Shown: positions 47,655 through 61,800, counted from the stretch's first letter. The stretch: 64,000 nucleotides of DNA from Arthrobotrys musiformis (GCA_036971715.1 JAVHJL010000006.1:2852001-2916000), one strand, 5' to 3'. Translations and numbers: made by a program. Notes: generated from the letters alone by a model not told the origin.

Positions 47655-47956
47655 GACCGACTGCTGAACCTACCAGGGCCGCTCAAATTTGGTGACAAAA
47701 CGCAGGCTGATTACACATCCAGGCACCGGATCGGACTTCGATGGAAAACTGAGGTTTCTTCAGGCTGATTGACTCATATTATATGCAGGTCCACCGCCAA
47801 GTTCCTGCGGTTTCGTAGCTATCGATATCGCGGCGTATCAGATTCGATATCTTATCAGCCTGCAGCTCAGTTCAGGCACGAGATGCAGCCCATCCAGCAA
47901 CACTTTTGAGCTCCAAAATACAACAGCCTCGTCCTCACCCCTCCAACATTGTATGT

Positions 47957-48003
47957 ATCATATCGATATATCATATCATATCATATCATATCGATCATAT
48001 CAT
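47957..48003. repeat. (ATCAT)n microsatellite, inverse of the one at 47525
   Basis: Imperfect ATCAT array interrupted by ATCG steps. It is the reverse complement of the ATGAT array and lies on the other side of the same intergenic region. Confidence 0.75.
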
Positions 48004-48163
48004 GACAGGAGGCTATAAATCATATGTAACAACAGGCACATCTGCGAGCCTCGCCTGGGCGCTGCAATGGAGGACTAAGCCCATCATTCACTGTACTAAC
48101 TAACATATATAACACCATCAAATCCGCAAGGCTGCTGGATTGGCAACTATCCGCTCTGATACA

Positions 48164-49565
48164 CTAAACCAGAACTCCAGATTTGGAGACGTCCTCAGCA
48201 GGATCCTCGCCCGCATCTGAAGCCGGCGACGTCGCATTTGGGTCGATAACCTGCCTTCCCGTCCAGTTGCTCATCAGGTGTTTGGTTCCGTTTTCAATAT
48301 ACGCTCGGAACCATGCCGGTCGTCCTCGCTGCATATCACAGTCACATTAGCAGCCGCTTTTTTCTTTTTCCCCTTTCTTTCTTTCCTTCCCCCTTCTTAG
48401 GTTGCCTCAAAAGGGGGGGATTGTATGGGAGAGAAAACTCACATTTCCAGTCAAGATGTGATACGACTTGGGGAAAATCAAATGCTCTGACTCGCAGCTC
48501 AAGATCTGGTCAACAATCCCGTCGGCCACAGATTCCGGATGCTGTTGCGGGAACATGAACGGAGAGTCGTTTCCAAATCCAGTGAACAGCGGGGTGCGTG
48601 TGAGACCTTGTGTCACCAGAGTGGTCCGGACCTTCTTCGCATTATACCTGTGCTTTAGCTCGAGGGTAAGACCTATAACACCAATCTCAAAGTTAGCGCT
48701 TGGCCCTCCGCTTTACTATACTAGCCACAGCTTGTAATATGATTTCATACACACCCTCGTGGAAACTAATAGCCGCCGCCTTCGTCGCCGCATAATCCAC
48801 CATCTGCGGCGCAGTCTGGTACCCAGCGACAGAAGCCACGGTAACAATATGCCCATGGTTATTCTTCACAATATGCGGCAAGAACTCCTTCAGGATCCAA
48901 AAGTGCGCCAGAACGTTCACGTCAAAAGTAAACCTGATGTCCTTCTCCGTCGCATCCAAGATCGTATTCCCCCTCGCGACACCGGCGTTGTTGACAATAA
49001 TCGTAGGGTTCCCCACGCTCGTCCTGATCTCATCCGCCACTTCTGCGATCTTTGCGGTCGATGTGATGTCGCATTTGTAGAAATACACGTTCTTGGCTGT
49101 AATTCGTACCGTTCTATCAGACTCCACCAATCAAATCAAAGATATCTATCGATAAGCCAAAAACTCACCAAGATCATAAGTCGGATCGATAACATCCAGC
49201 ACAACGACTTTAACCCCTCTCTGCGCCAAACCCTTCACCACAAGTCCGCCGATCCCCCCGCTGCCACCGGTCACAAGTGCGACTTCATTACTCCAAACCC
49301 ACGAATTATCCACAACCCAATTATTCCTCACCCCCCAGTTCAAATAATCGTTGATCTTGTAAAGGAGACCCCAGAGTACGAATTTCCGAAGGATCTTGAA
49401 CAGTTTGTAGTGCTCGCCGGCGAGGTCTTGGCCTTTACGGGTGTACCTCATGAACAAGAAGATCGGAAGCGTGTATTTCGGGTTCAAGGCGTACTTCTTC
49501 AGGAAGTTTATGACGGCGTCGAGGACGAATCCTTCGCGGGGGATGATGGATTGATTCGGCGCCAT
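48164..49565 (-). CDS. Membrane-anchored short-chain dehydrogenase/reductase
   Basis: Four exons, 49565-49169, 49096-48755, 48672-48443 and 48328-48164, give 377 residues in consistent phase. The first 90 residues carry hydrophobic stretches (YTLPIFLFMRY and LRKFVLWGLLYKI) that likely anchor the enzyme in the ER or lipid-droplet membrane. The classical SDR Rossmann fold follows: TGGSGGIGG for cofactor binding, the acidic D in VVLDVIDP, the NNAG motif, catalytic Ser in VASVAGY and the Tyr/Lys pair in YAATK. An aspartate at the end of beta-2 usually means NAD(H) preference. The layout resembles the SDR16C/17beta-HSD11-like group, which oxidises retinoid or sterol-like alcohols. The substrate here is unknown. 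Confidence 0.93.
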
Positions 49566-50374
49566 ATTTCCGATATCGCCGGTAGTAGAATCGACAACCT
49601 AGCTAGAACTGTAACCCCTGTATTCGCTATTATCGGCGGTAGTCGTGGTAACTTGAGAAATAGAAGAGAACTGGAGAAAAAGTACCCTCCTCCCCACGCA
49701 CAAGAGTTTGTTTAAAAAACAATAGTTACGAAAACACTACGATCTAAAAAATCCGGGCGCGCTCTGGCATAAATACGTCTACGTCGGCTGTTGGCATTCC
49801 GTCGCATGCAAGCACATGTTTCAAAAATTACGTGGGCATTTCTTGGGGGGAAAGGAACGGGGGAAATACGTCGGCGGGTCCCTTTCCCATTTGTTTAAAC
49901 CACGGCCGAAATGGGGGGTTTAGGTCCCGTTCGAATTCTTCGAGCTTTTCCAAGTTCTCCCGCGGGGTGCGGAGAAGTGGGTCCAGTAGCGCGGCCTTGG
50001 CTGCGCATGGATCAGTGCTTTAACAGGCAATTCCTGGGGGCGAGAATGGTTATCCTGGGGTGCGATACGAACACGACAAGAAGCTCAAAGTTTTGTACGA
50101 CATGTGATAGCTAGCCATTGTAGGTAAAGCCGGCGGGGCCAATGCGCGGTGAGTTTTTATACCGTGATGTCGGTGTGACAATGGTTGAAGCATAGATGTA
50201 CTCAAGCATTTCTTTTGTCTATCTCGACTCTAACAAAAGACCCCAAAACTCCAAACAAAATGCAAGCGAGCTATTATACATAACTTTTTGATACAATTAT
50301 ACAAATACCCCAATTATAAGGTATAACTAAGCGCTAAGCTTTTGCCCTGTACCGCCGGGTGATGCTTTTGCGCT
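49566..50374. other. Intergenic region between SDR and UTP20
   Basis: About 800 bases with the SDR promoter and the UTP20 3' UTR. Two short plus-strand frames at 49832-50114 have Ser/Arg-rich content without support. Nothing else seen. Confidence 0.45.
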
Positions 50375-53300
50375 TCAAGTAAACCCAAACTTCGCTCTCC
50401 TGTTATCTCTATATATCTTGTTCTTCTCCCTCTTGCTCTCCTTCCCTCTCTCGTGCTTCCTGATCTTCTTTCTGGCGGCGATTTCGGGATTGGTGACCAA
50501 TTGAATAGATCGTTTATGGCGTCTCACTCTCCTCCTCTCTAGCACCATGGCTCTGACTGTCGCGTATGCCTGCGCGTAGGCTGTTGTTCCCATCTTTGTC
50601 GAAAGTGTCTGAAGTACCATCTTTCCAACTGGTTTTAGATCTATCAAACTATTAGCATACCGAAAAACTCAACTATTGAAAAGAAACAAGTATAAATACC
50701 ATTCAAGTGCTCATTCTCCGATTCCACGAGGTTGTAGATGGGGAGAATAATCTTAACAGCTAGGCCAGAAAGGTCCTCTGGCGTCATAATCTCTTGGGTC
50801 ATAGTCGCTACCCACAGGAAGGCGGCCTTCTTTCCAAGTATGTTCTAAAGTAAGAATGTTAGCCATGCATGCTCTGAAATATCGATTTAATCGATCTGGA
50901 AGTACCTTTCGATGTATCATATCATCATTGCGAATGACACTGTTGATTCGGTGAACAAGCCATGAGAGCGCAGTAGAATTATCACCCTTTGGTCCCGCCT
51001 CTTCCGCCTCGTCCTCACTTTCGGACATAGTTTCTTCTGGCTCCTTTTCTTCGGCACTACCATCTTCAATACCACCCCATTCGTCGTCATCACCGTCATC
51101 CTTCTCCGCGATCACTCCATTCGAGGTATTGACTTGAGACTTCAAAAGCTTCGTAGCCTGGAAACACCTCCCAACGAACACCAAATTGGCAATAGCCTGC
51201 TGCGACAAAGGTTCCGTGAGATCCCCAGCAAGTAGCAACCCAGAGCAGCTCTTGCCGATTTCGTATAGCCCGCGTGCATCGAGCTCCAATCCCTTCCCAC
51301 TTCGTAGCGGTAATGTCGAATAATCCTGAGGGAACACGGAGAGGAACAATCCCGTAAGCTGCGTAGAAACGAGCTTGACCTTCGCATCCGTCGAAGCCTC
51401 GCAGGATCGAACTGCCTTCCAGAGACCGGCGTATTTTCCAGACATCGCATCCTCTCTGAATACCCGCGATAACTTCACCCAGAGCTGGAGTGCATAGTGT
51501 ACCTGATCCCACGTAACGTCCATAGGCTCTTCGTCGTCCTCCAACTCGTCATCCTCGCCGGCCATTGCCTCCTTCGCCACCTCTTCGATCTTGCTTGTAA
51601 TAAATCCCAGCTCGTCCTTCATCCCCTCCCCGGCGACCTCAGCATAAACCAGCCACAGTCTAAAACAAACTCTCCTCAAAACCTCCTTCTGTCCTCGACC
51701 AAGCCACCCTCTCATCTGTGCCAAAAACCCTGTAGTGCGCTCTTCATCCGCCCTCTGGAAGATCCTCTTCATCAAGTACAACGCGAACTCTCGACACTTC
51801 TCCGCCTCATCATTCGCCACAACCACAACCAAAGACGGGAAGAAATCCACCACAACCTCCTGCGCCAGGTCATCTCCAACCTTCATCAAAAGCACATTGA
51901 TAGCATCAAGCACCGACTCCCTTCCTTCTTGGTGTTCGTACCCCAGATTGTCAATCAGGAAACTCAATTGGTTATCTAATTTCTTTTTGCTATGCGGGTA
52001 CTCCATCAGATACTGGAAGTAAAGTCCTCGACAGTTATCCCGCACTAATTTGGAGTGACTTCGGACCATAAGTTTCGAAATCTCATCGACAACGTCATAG
52101 ACCTCGGGAACCATGACTTTCCTCGCCAACACGGACTTCATAAAGTTAAACGCCAAACCCTGACGATTCAACTCCACAAGATCTGGCTGGATCCTCATGA
52201 GCACATACGACAGAACGGCAGGCCTGACCTCGACGGATTTCTTCTCCTTCAGAATCGTGCCGAGGAGCTTCAAACTAGCTTGTGCAAGCTCGGAACCAGT
52301 CGACGGGCAGTCCTGAAGAATTTGGTAACAGTCCTTGACGAAGACCAGAACACTCTTATCGATCTTTGGCAAAGGAACGTTGATGACTGTGGTCAACAAC
52401 CGCAGCGATGCGATCTTGAGCTCATCTTCATCCGCGCGTATATTGTCACCAACAACCGTAACCCAAGCATCCATGTTGGCCGGCGTCATCAACTCGCTAT
52501 GCTTCTGCACAACATTTCTGACGATATCCATTGCAAAACGCAACAACTTGAACCAGTAAATATTCTTCTTCTCGCTGGCAGATTTCGACTTCGAGTTTCG
52601 CAAGTTGACGATAAAGCGCTCCCGGATTTCATCTTTGATCGACATCACCTTGACTTGTTCCTCCACCTTCGAGGCTTTATATGCTTCCTCGACGAGTTCG
52701 TAGCTGAATACTAGAATATCCCGGCTATTCGCTCCTTGGTTCCTCAGAATACCAAGCCCGAGACGGCGGAGTAGCTCATCCACCTTCCTCAACATCGCAA
52801 AGTTCAGCTTTTCGAGCAAAACGGCACGGATGGGTTTGATCAGGTCCCCGAGGTACGGAAGTGTGGTAATGCTGCTGAGCAACTCTGCAGTATCATAGCT
52901 TTTGTTCGACTTGATTTCCTTCATCTTGTTGGTGTACCCTTCAGCCTCCTTCTCTGAAGCGGTAATACCAAAGGTATCATCCATAACGACGTTCATAATC
53001 CCGGCTGCGCAGTAATCCAAAGCGCCGACCTCCCAGTTCGGAACGACGGCTACCATGATAGCATGGACTGTGAATGACAAAACGTGCAACTGATAACCCC
53101 TAAGCAGTGCGCCCCGCAGCTCTTTAAGGATAAAACCGAAGTACTTCGGCCCCAAAAGTCCAGCGATCTCACACAATGTTTGCCTAGTAAGATCTCTAGA
53201 ACCGGGATCTCGGCTACGGAGGATATGGCATAAACTCGTAAGCACAGGAGGAAGGTGCTTCCCCATTGCTTCGTCGGATAGTACCTTCATAAGCTTGACG

Positions 53301-56300
53301 ATTGCGACCGCAACCGGAACTCGAAGGCTGACAGTGGATTCATCCTTTTGCTTTAAGAAAATAAGCAGTTGAGGGAGCATTTGCCGAAGGATATCGCCTT
53401 CAAGCTTCTCCGGCGCGGGTAGCGAAGCCTCGAGCGCTGGAATACGAGGTTCGGCATCCTCCATCACAACGTCCTCACCAGTAGCCTCAGACTTTGCGGG
53501 CAGCTTCTCCTTCGTCCTAAGCAGCGCTTCCGCCATACCGCTAATAACACGAATAGCAACCTTCTCCTCACCAGGATTTTCCTTCATTTGAGACAGATAC
53601 CGTTTGAACAGCGCTCTGTACTGCGGCCACTCCACATTCGCCGCAAGCACGGATAATGTCTTAATAGAGTCGTTGGCAAGGTTATGCGACCCTTCATCCT
53701 GATCGAAGATGAAATGCTCAACGAGTGGGATGAGGTAATGCGCAATGCTCGCGCTCCCGATTCTCGTGGTCTCGACTTTATCCCCAAGCTTTCGAATCGC
53801 CTTCGCACGACGATGCTGCTGGATGTGTAAGATGTTGAAGAAAAAGTTGGCTTCCTCGTCACCACCAAAGAGGAGAGGGTGCATATCCTTGACATCAGAT
53901 GTTTCGCATTCCTTGACGATATGCCCGAGGACATTGATGTATTCCACTCGAATAAGTTCCGAAGCCTCGCGAAGACCGTTTTTGATAGCCGGTAGCACCA
54001 CGGTGGAAATTGCATCCGCGAACGCCGCCTCTTCATCGCCACCAACAGCTTTACCCGCCCTCTCAACAAACCTTCGAAGGCAGTATGAGGCGTTCGTACG
54101 GGTCGTCAATTCTTCTTGGTCCCGGATAAAGAACAGCATATTGTAAATAATAGGTATCCATTGCCTAGCGGTAAGAACCTGGTAACGATCCTCATTGATT
54201 TCTGCAAAGGCCGCTAATCGCTTGTTGAAATCCGGTTCGCCGAGTGCTCGCATCGAGTAAGTGTTCATATCCTCGCAGAATTTGGCGACTTCTTCAAGCG
54301 ACTCATCTTTCTCAGCAAAGACTGTGAGAACCTTAGCCAAGAGCTCTCTGCTTTCTCGGTCTCTGAAGAACGAGAACTGAGAAGTGGCTGTTTTGAATGC
54401 CTTCTCGATAAGATCATCCTCAAGCTCTTCCAGAAGATTTGGAAGAATGTTGTAAACAATCCTAAGAATGTCGCTCTTTGCTTTCGGGTTCACTCGTCTC
54501 GTAGGCTGTGATAGCAGGAAAAGTGATATATCAAGTAGCTTCTTCGTCTCAGCAGTACCGTCAGCATACGCTGCCAACTGCGACACAGTCTCCACACATT
54601 TCTCCAACGTATCCTTCGCCAAGCTCTTCTCGAGAATCGCCCCAAATTTCTGAAGGAACGAGTCGACATACGGAGCCAGAAGTTTCTTTCGTAGGACCCT
54701 CGAATCCCCTTCTTCGACTCGGAGAACAAGATTTAGTACCAACGTTGTAATCTCGAGCACCACATCATTGCTCACAGACGGGATCCCAAGGCACTCGGCG
54801 ACTTGGCGCAAGACATTGTCGTTATACTGCTGTAAGAATAACACCGTGTTCGCGTGTGCAGACCACGTAACGAACACGTTGAGAAGACCAGACTTCGACT
54901 GTGCGTGTTCGGCTGCAAAGTTTGGTACACGTGGTTCGACAAGCGTCTTGAAGAATGCGGGCATGTACCGCGCCCAAGCCATGTCCGGATACCTCGTGAA
55001 GCATTCGTTGATACACCTGAACCCAACTTGACGAATAGTTCGGTAAGCCTTCAGATTCTCCGCCTCGAACTCGCTTTCGGTGTCCTTGATGCTATGCCGC
55101 GAGGCGTTGACGAGGCAAATCATCAAGTTGTCGAAAATGGGTTCGATAACATGAGATATCGACTTTCCAAGTTGCTTGAGCATATCTTCGATCATATTGA
55201 CGAAACCGAGTTGCTTCCTAGGGGTAACCTTGAGAGTATCGAGGGCGTTGGTGTTGAAAGAGAACTCCTGGGTGTTTGATTTATCCACAAATTCCAGCTC
55301 CTTCAATTCGTCCATCGCAATATCGACGAACATCTTAATGTCTTCATCCCGAAAATTTGCAAGACTAGCCAATATCGAGATCCTTCTGCTTTCCATACCT
55401 CTGCTGCCAGCAGAAGCGTTCTTTCTTGACAAACTCCGGCCGTAAAGAACTCGAAGGAGGACTGGCATGAGCTGGGAGCGGTGGTCGTCCTGTATGATGC
55501 TCTCATTCTTGTCAACCTGGATAAAGTTGGTGATTTCGTCCCGGAATTTCGACTCATTGATGAGGTTAGTAAGGTTTTCCTCGTAGGGTCGAATTGCAGG
55601 CAGCTTCCAAGTAAAGATACACTCCAGAGCTGCGGTTTGCCGTTTCATGTCACCGGAGGCTACGATGTCTAGCATTGCGGTGTAAACTTCGTTGGACCTG
55701 AAGAGAACCTTGGGGTTGTGGAACTTGGAAAAGACCTGGAGCATCGCCATTTGATCGTTTCGGCTCCATTTAGAGGACGTCTCGGATTCTTCGTCCTCGT
55801 CATCCCCGGAATCGTCGGTTCGTTGCTGTGCCCATTCTAAGAAAAGTGGTACCAGCTGGCGGGAACGCTTTTCGGCTACTTGAGGGATCTCATGGAGGAG
55901 CCTTAATGCCTGGCTTCGGGATACTGCTAGGGTCAGTACTGCATCCTTAAGTTTGTCGATACTGTCGTTGACGACATTCAGTGGATCTGTCGAGGCGGCT
56001 CGAGTCTTTGCAGCCGATTTGATTAGTTGATCCAAGTTCGAGCATTCGAATTCAGACACATGACGACTCCCTTCCTCTTCCGCCGTAGCCGGGGAATCGT
56101 CTTCATCTTCCGATTTTGGCACCGTGAGCCACGAGAACGCCAGCGAAGCAACTTCATCATCCTTCTTTTCTGCAACCTTCGCCAAAGTTCCAATGACATC
56201 CTCCCAAAGCGGTGCATATTTAACGGTAAGAAGTCCGAAGCAGAGGTGAGGTAACAATCGAGCCCCCCATTTACCACACGTTCCAGCTTGATAAGATAAC

Positions 56301-58604
56301 CCAAGTTTTCGAACATGCATGGAAATATTTCTGGACGTAGTAATCGATATTGCGGTATTCTCGATCGTTTGCATCAGATCAATAGCTTCGGTCTCCTCAG
56401 CTGAACCTGACGTGCAGATGAGCGAAAGTGTGTCCAAAGAGACACTTCGAAGCTCATGGCTTGGCGATTCCAAGTTCTTTTCTAGAACCGAGAATATCGA
56501 TTCAAACTGTTCGCTGTCTTGAGGTGGTGATCGTATTCTAAGCTTGCGCATTAGTATCAATTCCTATAAATTATGTGCATCAGAGAAAAATACCTCTTCT
56601 TCTCCAAAGCTCTCTTAATTCCAATCAAAAACCCATGCTGTCGGCCCAGCTCCGAGAAGGACTCCCAAGCGTCCTCCCAGAACTTGGAACCGGCTTTCTC
56701 GAGGTCAACCAAAATGTATAGTAGCAACCCCATGACAGCAAGTGTCCGATGCTGTGCCAGCTTCCCTTGCGAAAATGTATCTCGTAGATCCTGGAACAGA
56801 GCCTTCATAGGCTTTGCTAGACTTTGCTTTTTCCCTTCCACTATAGTCGAAGCTTTGAGGGTTTCGAGGTAGCTGAACACTCTGACGAGAGACGAATTAT
56901 CTTCATCGGTCTCCATACTATCTTCACTAGCCTTGCAGTGCCCGGACAGCTCAGCGATAGCCTTCTCTGCACCCTTTAGTGCCGGAGTAGGTATATCCTT
57001 CAAAGTCCATGTTTCAACTTGGCTCTCGTATATCTTTCGGAGTTTCGCCAAGGTCATCAAGATCTCGTCCTCGTGCCGGGCCCAGTTCGTAGAGACAAAC
57101 TTCATCATCTCCTGTGCCCAGATCTCGCCAAACCTAGCCAATCCGGATTCCGCCAATAGAACAGTAAAAGATAGGAAGTAGGCCCCGTCTTTGAAGGTGG
57201 ATAGGGAGGAAACAAGATCCCGAAGGTTTTGCAAAACGAGACCAAGATCAGCTTGCTGGAATACAAGGGCGACTCCTTGCAAGACACGCCAGTAGCACCC
57301 TTCATCCCCAGCCGAAGCGGCCCCCTTGAGCAGGCCGAAGGATAGGCCGGAGGGTATTGCCCAATTGCTGATCCGGCCACCCTTCCTTGTGCCCTCGACA
57401 GCGAACATCAAGTCTGCTGCAAAGCCCAAGTGCTCCCCGGACTTCGATACCGTCTCTACGAACTCGTAAACCGCCTCAAGCAGGGGTCCAGCCGTCTCCT
57501 GCTTTATTTTGTGAATCAAGCCGATAATCGTCCCAGTAACCACCTCTTCCCACCTTGACACTTCACTTCCCAGTTCTTTATCCAGGCCCTCCGCAAGCAG
57601 AGCCTTCAGCACCGGTTCCGCTCTTGTATGCAGGGTGTGGTCTACCCCCATACATGTATCGACGAATAGAGTACGTAAACCGTAGATGTATTGCTCCCCA
57701 TTAAACTTCTTATCCTCCCTGCAAGCCTCCGCTAGATCCCTGGCAATGAACTGGATGATCGAATTCAACCCTTCCCCCTTCGTCTTCCGGATCAAAAAGG
57801 ACATTGCCTCGGCCATAAACCTCGTCGTATAGTATTTTTGCGTCTCCTTCCCCAACAGCGGTGCAACAATGGTATATAACGGCCGTAAATCCTCCACCAG
57901 CAACCGACTGAGGTACTTGAGCACATAGGCCAGGGCCTCGAACGCCCACTCCACCACCTGAACATTCTTAGTCCGGACGATAACACCGGTGATAAGCTTC
58001 ATAAACCGCTCGAAGTGCTTTTCAAACTCCACCCCCAAGTCCCTAGCAAGCTGCGGGATAAGACCCAGCAACGGCTGCAGACTGCTGTCCTCCCCGTCGG
58101 TTTCGCATTTCGAGATCGAAGAATCGAGGTTTGTAACGATCAGGTCCTGGTGATACAAAATATGGGGCAACGACTCGGTATACTGAGTCGTCGAGCGGGT
58201 GAAGTCGACATAGATCGAGGAGAGGTAGAGGTCGTTATACTCCGTCAGCGTCTCGAAGAAGTGCGATGAGGTCTCGGACGGCAAGCTATCGTCGAACCGT
58301 CGGATTCTTCGTATCGGGTCGATTTTTCTATATCCCAAATTATAACCATCAGCCTTCTCATCCCCTCCACCCACAATACCGTAGAAATTAAGGAAACCTT
58401 ACATCGACGCTATTTTCTGTGTGAATGTTTGAAACTACATTTGCGACGGACAATCAGCAACCAATCCACCAACTGACCAGCCAACCAGCAGAAAATTCTG
58501 CAGCGACGGAAATATAGATGACGTACCGTATGTCTCTTACTGCTGGCCGTTCCCCCCTTCCTGGTGCTCTTCGCGACCTTGGATTTTGGTGTTTTGACCG
58601 CCAT
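50375..58604 (-). CDS. UTP20: UTP20, HEAT-repeat scaffold of the small-subunit processome
   Basis: Six exons, 58604-58527, 58434-58403, 58327-56594, 56537-50906, 50844-50700 and 50640-50375, give 2628 residues, in the range of known Utp20 proteins; phases agree at every intron. The N-terminus has the conserved FQTFTQKIASIKIDPIRRIRRFD entry into a very long array of HEAT-like helices. An acidic patch (DDDEWGGIEDGSAEEKEPEE) precedes the C-terminal part. The end is a basic tail rich in Arg/Lys (ERRRVRRHKR...RDNRRAKFGFT), as in the DRIM/Utp20 family. Utp20 binds pre-40S particles and U3 snoRNP in the nucleolus and is needed for 18S rRNA processing. The small 32-base second exon is easy to miss. 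It is divergent from POL5. Confidence 0.95.
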
Positions 58605-58848
58605 CTTTGCCTCCAAATGCTGTTGTCGACACAGGTGGGATTTCGAGCAGGTAAAAAAAAAAAGTTGTGTCGCGAAAATTGGGTCCGCCGCCATCGAAAT
58701 TTTTTGGGTCGCTTAAACCGCTGCCGTTCTGTTCTCGGTTAGCAAAACCGACCAGCATAAAAAAAATAAAAAAAAAAAAAAAAAAAGAATTCCAGTCGCA
58801 GATTTCTTCACCTCCTCCAAACCCATCGACGAGGACAATCCGCAAGCA
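58605..58848. promoter_or_regulatory. Shared divergent promoter of UTP20 and POL5
   Basis: Only 244 bases separate the two start codons. The interval holds two A-rich tracts (about 58651-58661 and 58760-58787, read on the plus strand), which disfavour nucleosomes, and a GAAATTTTTT stretch near 58695 that resembles the RRPE element of yeast ribosome-biogenesis promoters. The function is inferred from layout. Confidence 0.65.
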
Positions 58849-61800
58849 ATGGCGCCAACTACCACCCATTTTCTACCGGCGCCCGAGGTTCGAAAGCAAT
58901 TCGCCGGCCTCTCCAAAGATGATGAGAGCGAACGAATCGAAGCTGCAAAGGGCCTGAACTTGGCACTGCGAAGTGTCACCGAAAACCGCGACGAAACCGT
59001 CAAGTACTGCTTGACTCGATTGATCAAAGGCCTCACGAGTGCCAATGATTCGAGTCGCCTCGGGTTCTCCTTGGCTCTGGTGGAGGTAAGATCTCTTTGT
59101 CTTGTTGGTTAAGCGGTATATTTTGCTAAATCAGGTGGATCGTATAGTTGCTGTACAGCCTCCTCGACCCGAAGGACCCACTCTTGACCGACCTGCCCTT
59201 CAGATCCGTCGTACAGCTTATCGTGGAGCATACGGAGCCCACCGGCGGACTTACCAAGTCGGAGGAGCGAGGGTTCTACTTTGGCAGACTGTTCGGCCTG
59301 AAGGCAATCATCGAAACAGAACTGCTGTTCACAGCGGAGGCGGATATATCGAACTGGCAGTCGGTGTTGACACAGTTGGTCGTCCTGGCCCAGAAGAAAC
59401 CCTGGCTACGGGAATCCTGCTGTCTGGTCATTCGGAATGCCGTCCTTACGATGGAAAGCTCGCAGAAGGAGCTCATAAAAGCTACCTGCGAGGAATTGGA
59501 GAAGTCAGGGCTCATAAAATCCAGCGATGGCGTCGGTATCTGGATCGCAATACTACAGAAACACAAGGCCACGCTGGAAAAACTCAACATCCGGTTCCAA
59601 AAACGGTCTTCGCCATTCGAAAAGGCCTACCTCCAGACGCTGGCGAAGCTTCTGAAGGAATCTGAAGGAAAGGGCGAAGACGGTGAAAAACTAGCACAGA
59701 AAGGCAGCTGGAACGCCAGGTTATCGTGGGTCTGGGACGCCATCTTCGAATTCTACACTTCGGATACTCCTCAAAAGGACACCGCCTCCTTCCCAGAGTT
59801 CTGGCAGGCGGTTGTAAACGACGGGCTCTTCTCGAACGGCTCTTCAGATGAACGTAAATTCTGGGGCTTTTTGGTATTCAACAGGGCCATTTCAACATTT
59901 GAAGACAAAGACACAATAACCACACTATTCTCACCAAATCTCATGAAGTGCTTCATCAACCAACTCAGCTCCCCAGAAAGATACCTACACAAGGCGGCGC
60001 AGAAGTCCCTACGGGTGATAAAATCTAAAGCAGAGAACAGCCCCTCGACGGCATCGACTCTACTCACTTGCCTATTAAGCCGTAACGGCAGCCCAAACTT
60101 CGAATCCGTCACCAAGACCAAAGTCATCGAATCTCTATTCTCATGCGCGGACGAGCAAGGTAAATTGGAAATAGTCCAATTCTTCAAGTCGTTCATCCTA
60201 CAGCCAGCGGCCGAAGATTCAAAATCGATCGAAAAATCCAGACAATGGGCCGCCGACCAGCTGCTATCCATGATCCGAAGCGGCAAAGCGACCCCCAAGA
60301 GCTCGTGCGTGTCCGAAATAGTCAGTATCTTCGTCGAATACGGCCACTTCAACATCAAATCAAGCCTCTCCGCGGACCTAGCATTCTCCGCCACAACCCA
60401 GGCCACCTTCCGAAACAGACTCTCCAGCTGTCTCTCGGAACTCCTCCAGAACCCAGACCTCAAATCCACCATCTGGCCCGCCAAGGCGGTTCTGTTGATA
60501 AAGCAAAAACAGGAGGACGCCACCGACGACTTTGCAACAACAGTGGACGAAAGCATCGAAGAAGAAATCGAGAAAGTTTTCAAAATCATTTCAAAGCTTG
60601 ACAAGAAGACCCCGACCCTTGGTTCTAGAAGATACGCCTTCGCGCTGATGTATTCATTACTACTGCTCCAACTTTTCAACGGCGAGCCCGATGCGATGGA
60701 TATGCTCCAAGATCTCCACCTGGTATTCGACAAAATCGGCAAGGAGAGGAAAGAAAAGGAGAAGAAGAAGGATAAACATCGCCACAAACGACAGAGGCAT
60801 GAGCCAGAGGATCATGACCACGACCACGAGGAAGAAGAGGAAGGGGAGCAGGACTCCCTCGGAATTCTGATCGAGTTGCTGCTCGGGTTCCTTGCTAAGC
60901 CCTCGGTATTGGCAAAAAAGATGTCGCAAACGGTATTCAAGTCCTTTGCGGACTCCTTAAGTGCATCGGCTCTGGATTCTCTGTTGAGGCCGTTGACTGT
61001 CGACGAAACGCAAGAAGGACAGAGAGAGCTGTTCGATATCGAGGATGAAGATGAGGCTATGGATGACGCCGATTCCGAAGACGACAATGAAGAAGATTCG
61101 GATGTTGAAGTCATCGACGTAGAAGAGAACTCTGCGGACGACGAAGACGATGAAGACGATGACAAGGACGACGATGAAGATTCAGAATCCTCAGATGAGG
61201 AAGATGACGATGACGATGATGACGACGACGAGCCCCTCGACGAAGAAACGCGCAGACTCCACGCCGCCCTCTCCGAAGCCCTAGGCACCTCGAAGGATCC
61301 GAACGCCTCAGACGCCTCAGACTCCGACGAATCCATGGACGACGATCAAATGCTCCTAGTCGACGAACAGCTCTCCAAAATCTTCAAACACCGCAAAACC
61401 CCCAACAAACGCCAGCAGAGAGCCTCGGCCAAAGAGTCGGTCGTCAACTTCAAGAACCGAATTCTGGAGCTGCTGGAGCTATACGTCAAAGGCGACGCCA
61501 GTCACGACGACAAGATCAGAGTTATGGTCCCTTGTCTGGAAGCTATGCGCAGAACGGGGAACGCCAGCGTCCGCAACCACGCCCATAACGTTCTCAAATC
61601 GCTAACCCAATCAAATAAGAAAAAATCACCAAAAGACAAAGAAGAGGACGCAAGCACCCCCACATTCGCAACCCCATCATCCGCCTTCGAAATTCTTCAG
61701 GAAATCCACCAGGAATCTTCTCAACCCCAACACCAACCACAACAATCCCGCGAACACGCAGCATCATGCAGCCACTGCAGTTTATATATCTCCAGAATAC

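Larger units (their letters stand above)
47420..48163. other. RFA1 promoter and SDR downstream flank, with paired microsatellites
   Basis: It holds the RFA1 promoter with an MCB-like box and two pentanucleotide microsatellites of opposite orientation. The SDR 3' UTR occupies the left part. No gene is supported; the frame at 47906-48103 is mostly the repeat. Confidence 0.5.

Noticed and set aside
48759..49715. 318-codon plus-strand open frame opposite the SDR gene
   Set aside because: Arg/His-rich shadow of the SDR exons; it crosses two SDR introns without any sign of its own splicing or domain.
59771..60787. 338-codon minus-strand open frame inside POL5
   Set aside because: It mirrors the POL5 coding strand; the Ser-rich composition arises from the complement of Asp/Glu/Lys codons and no domain is seen.
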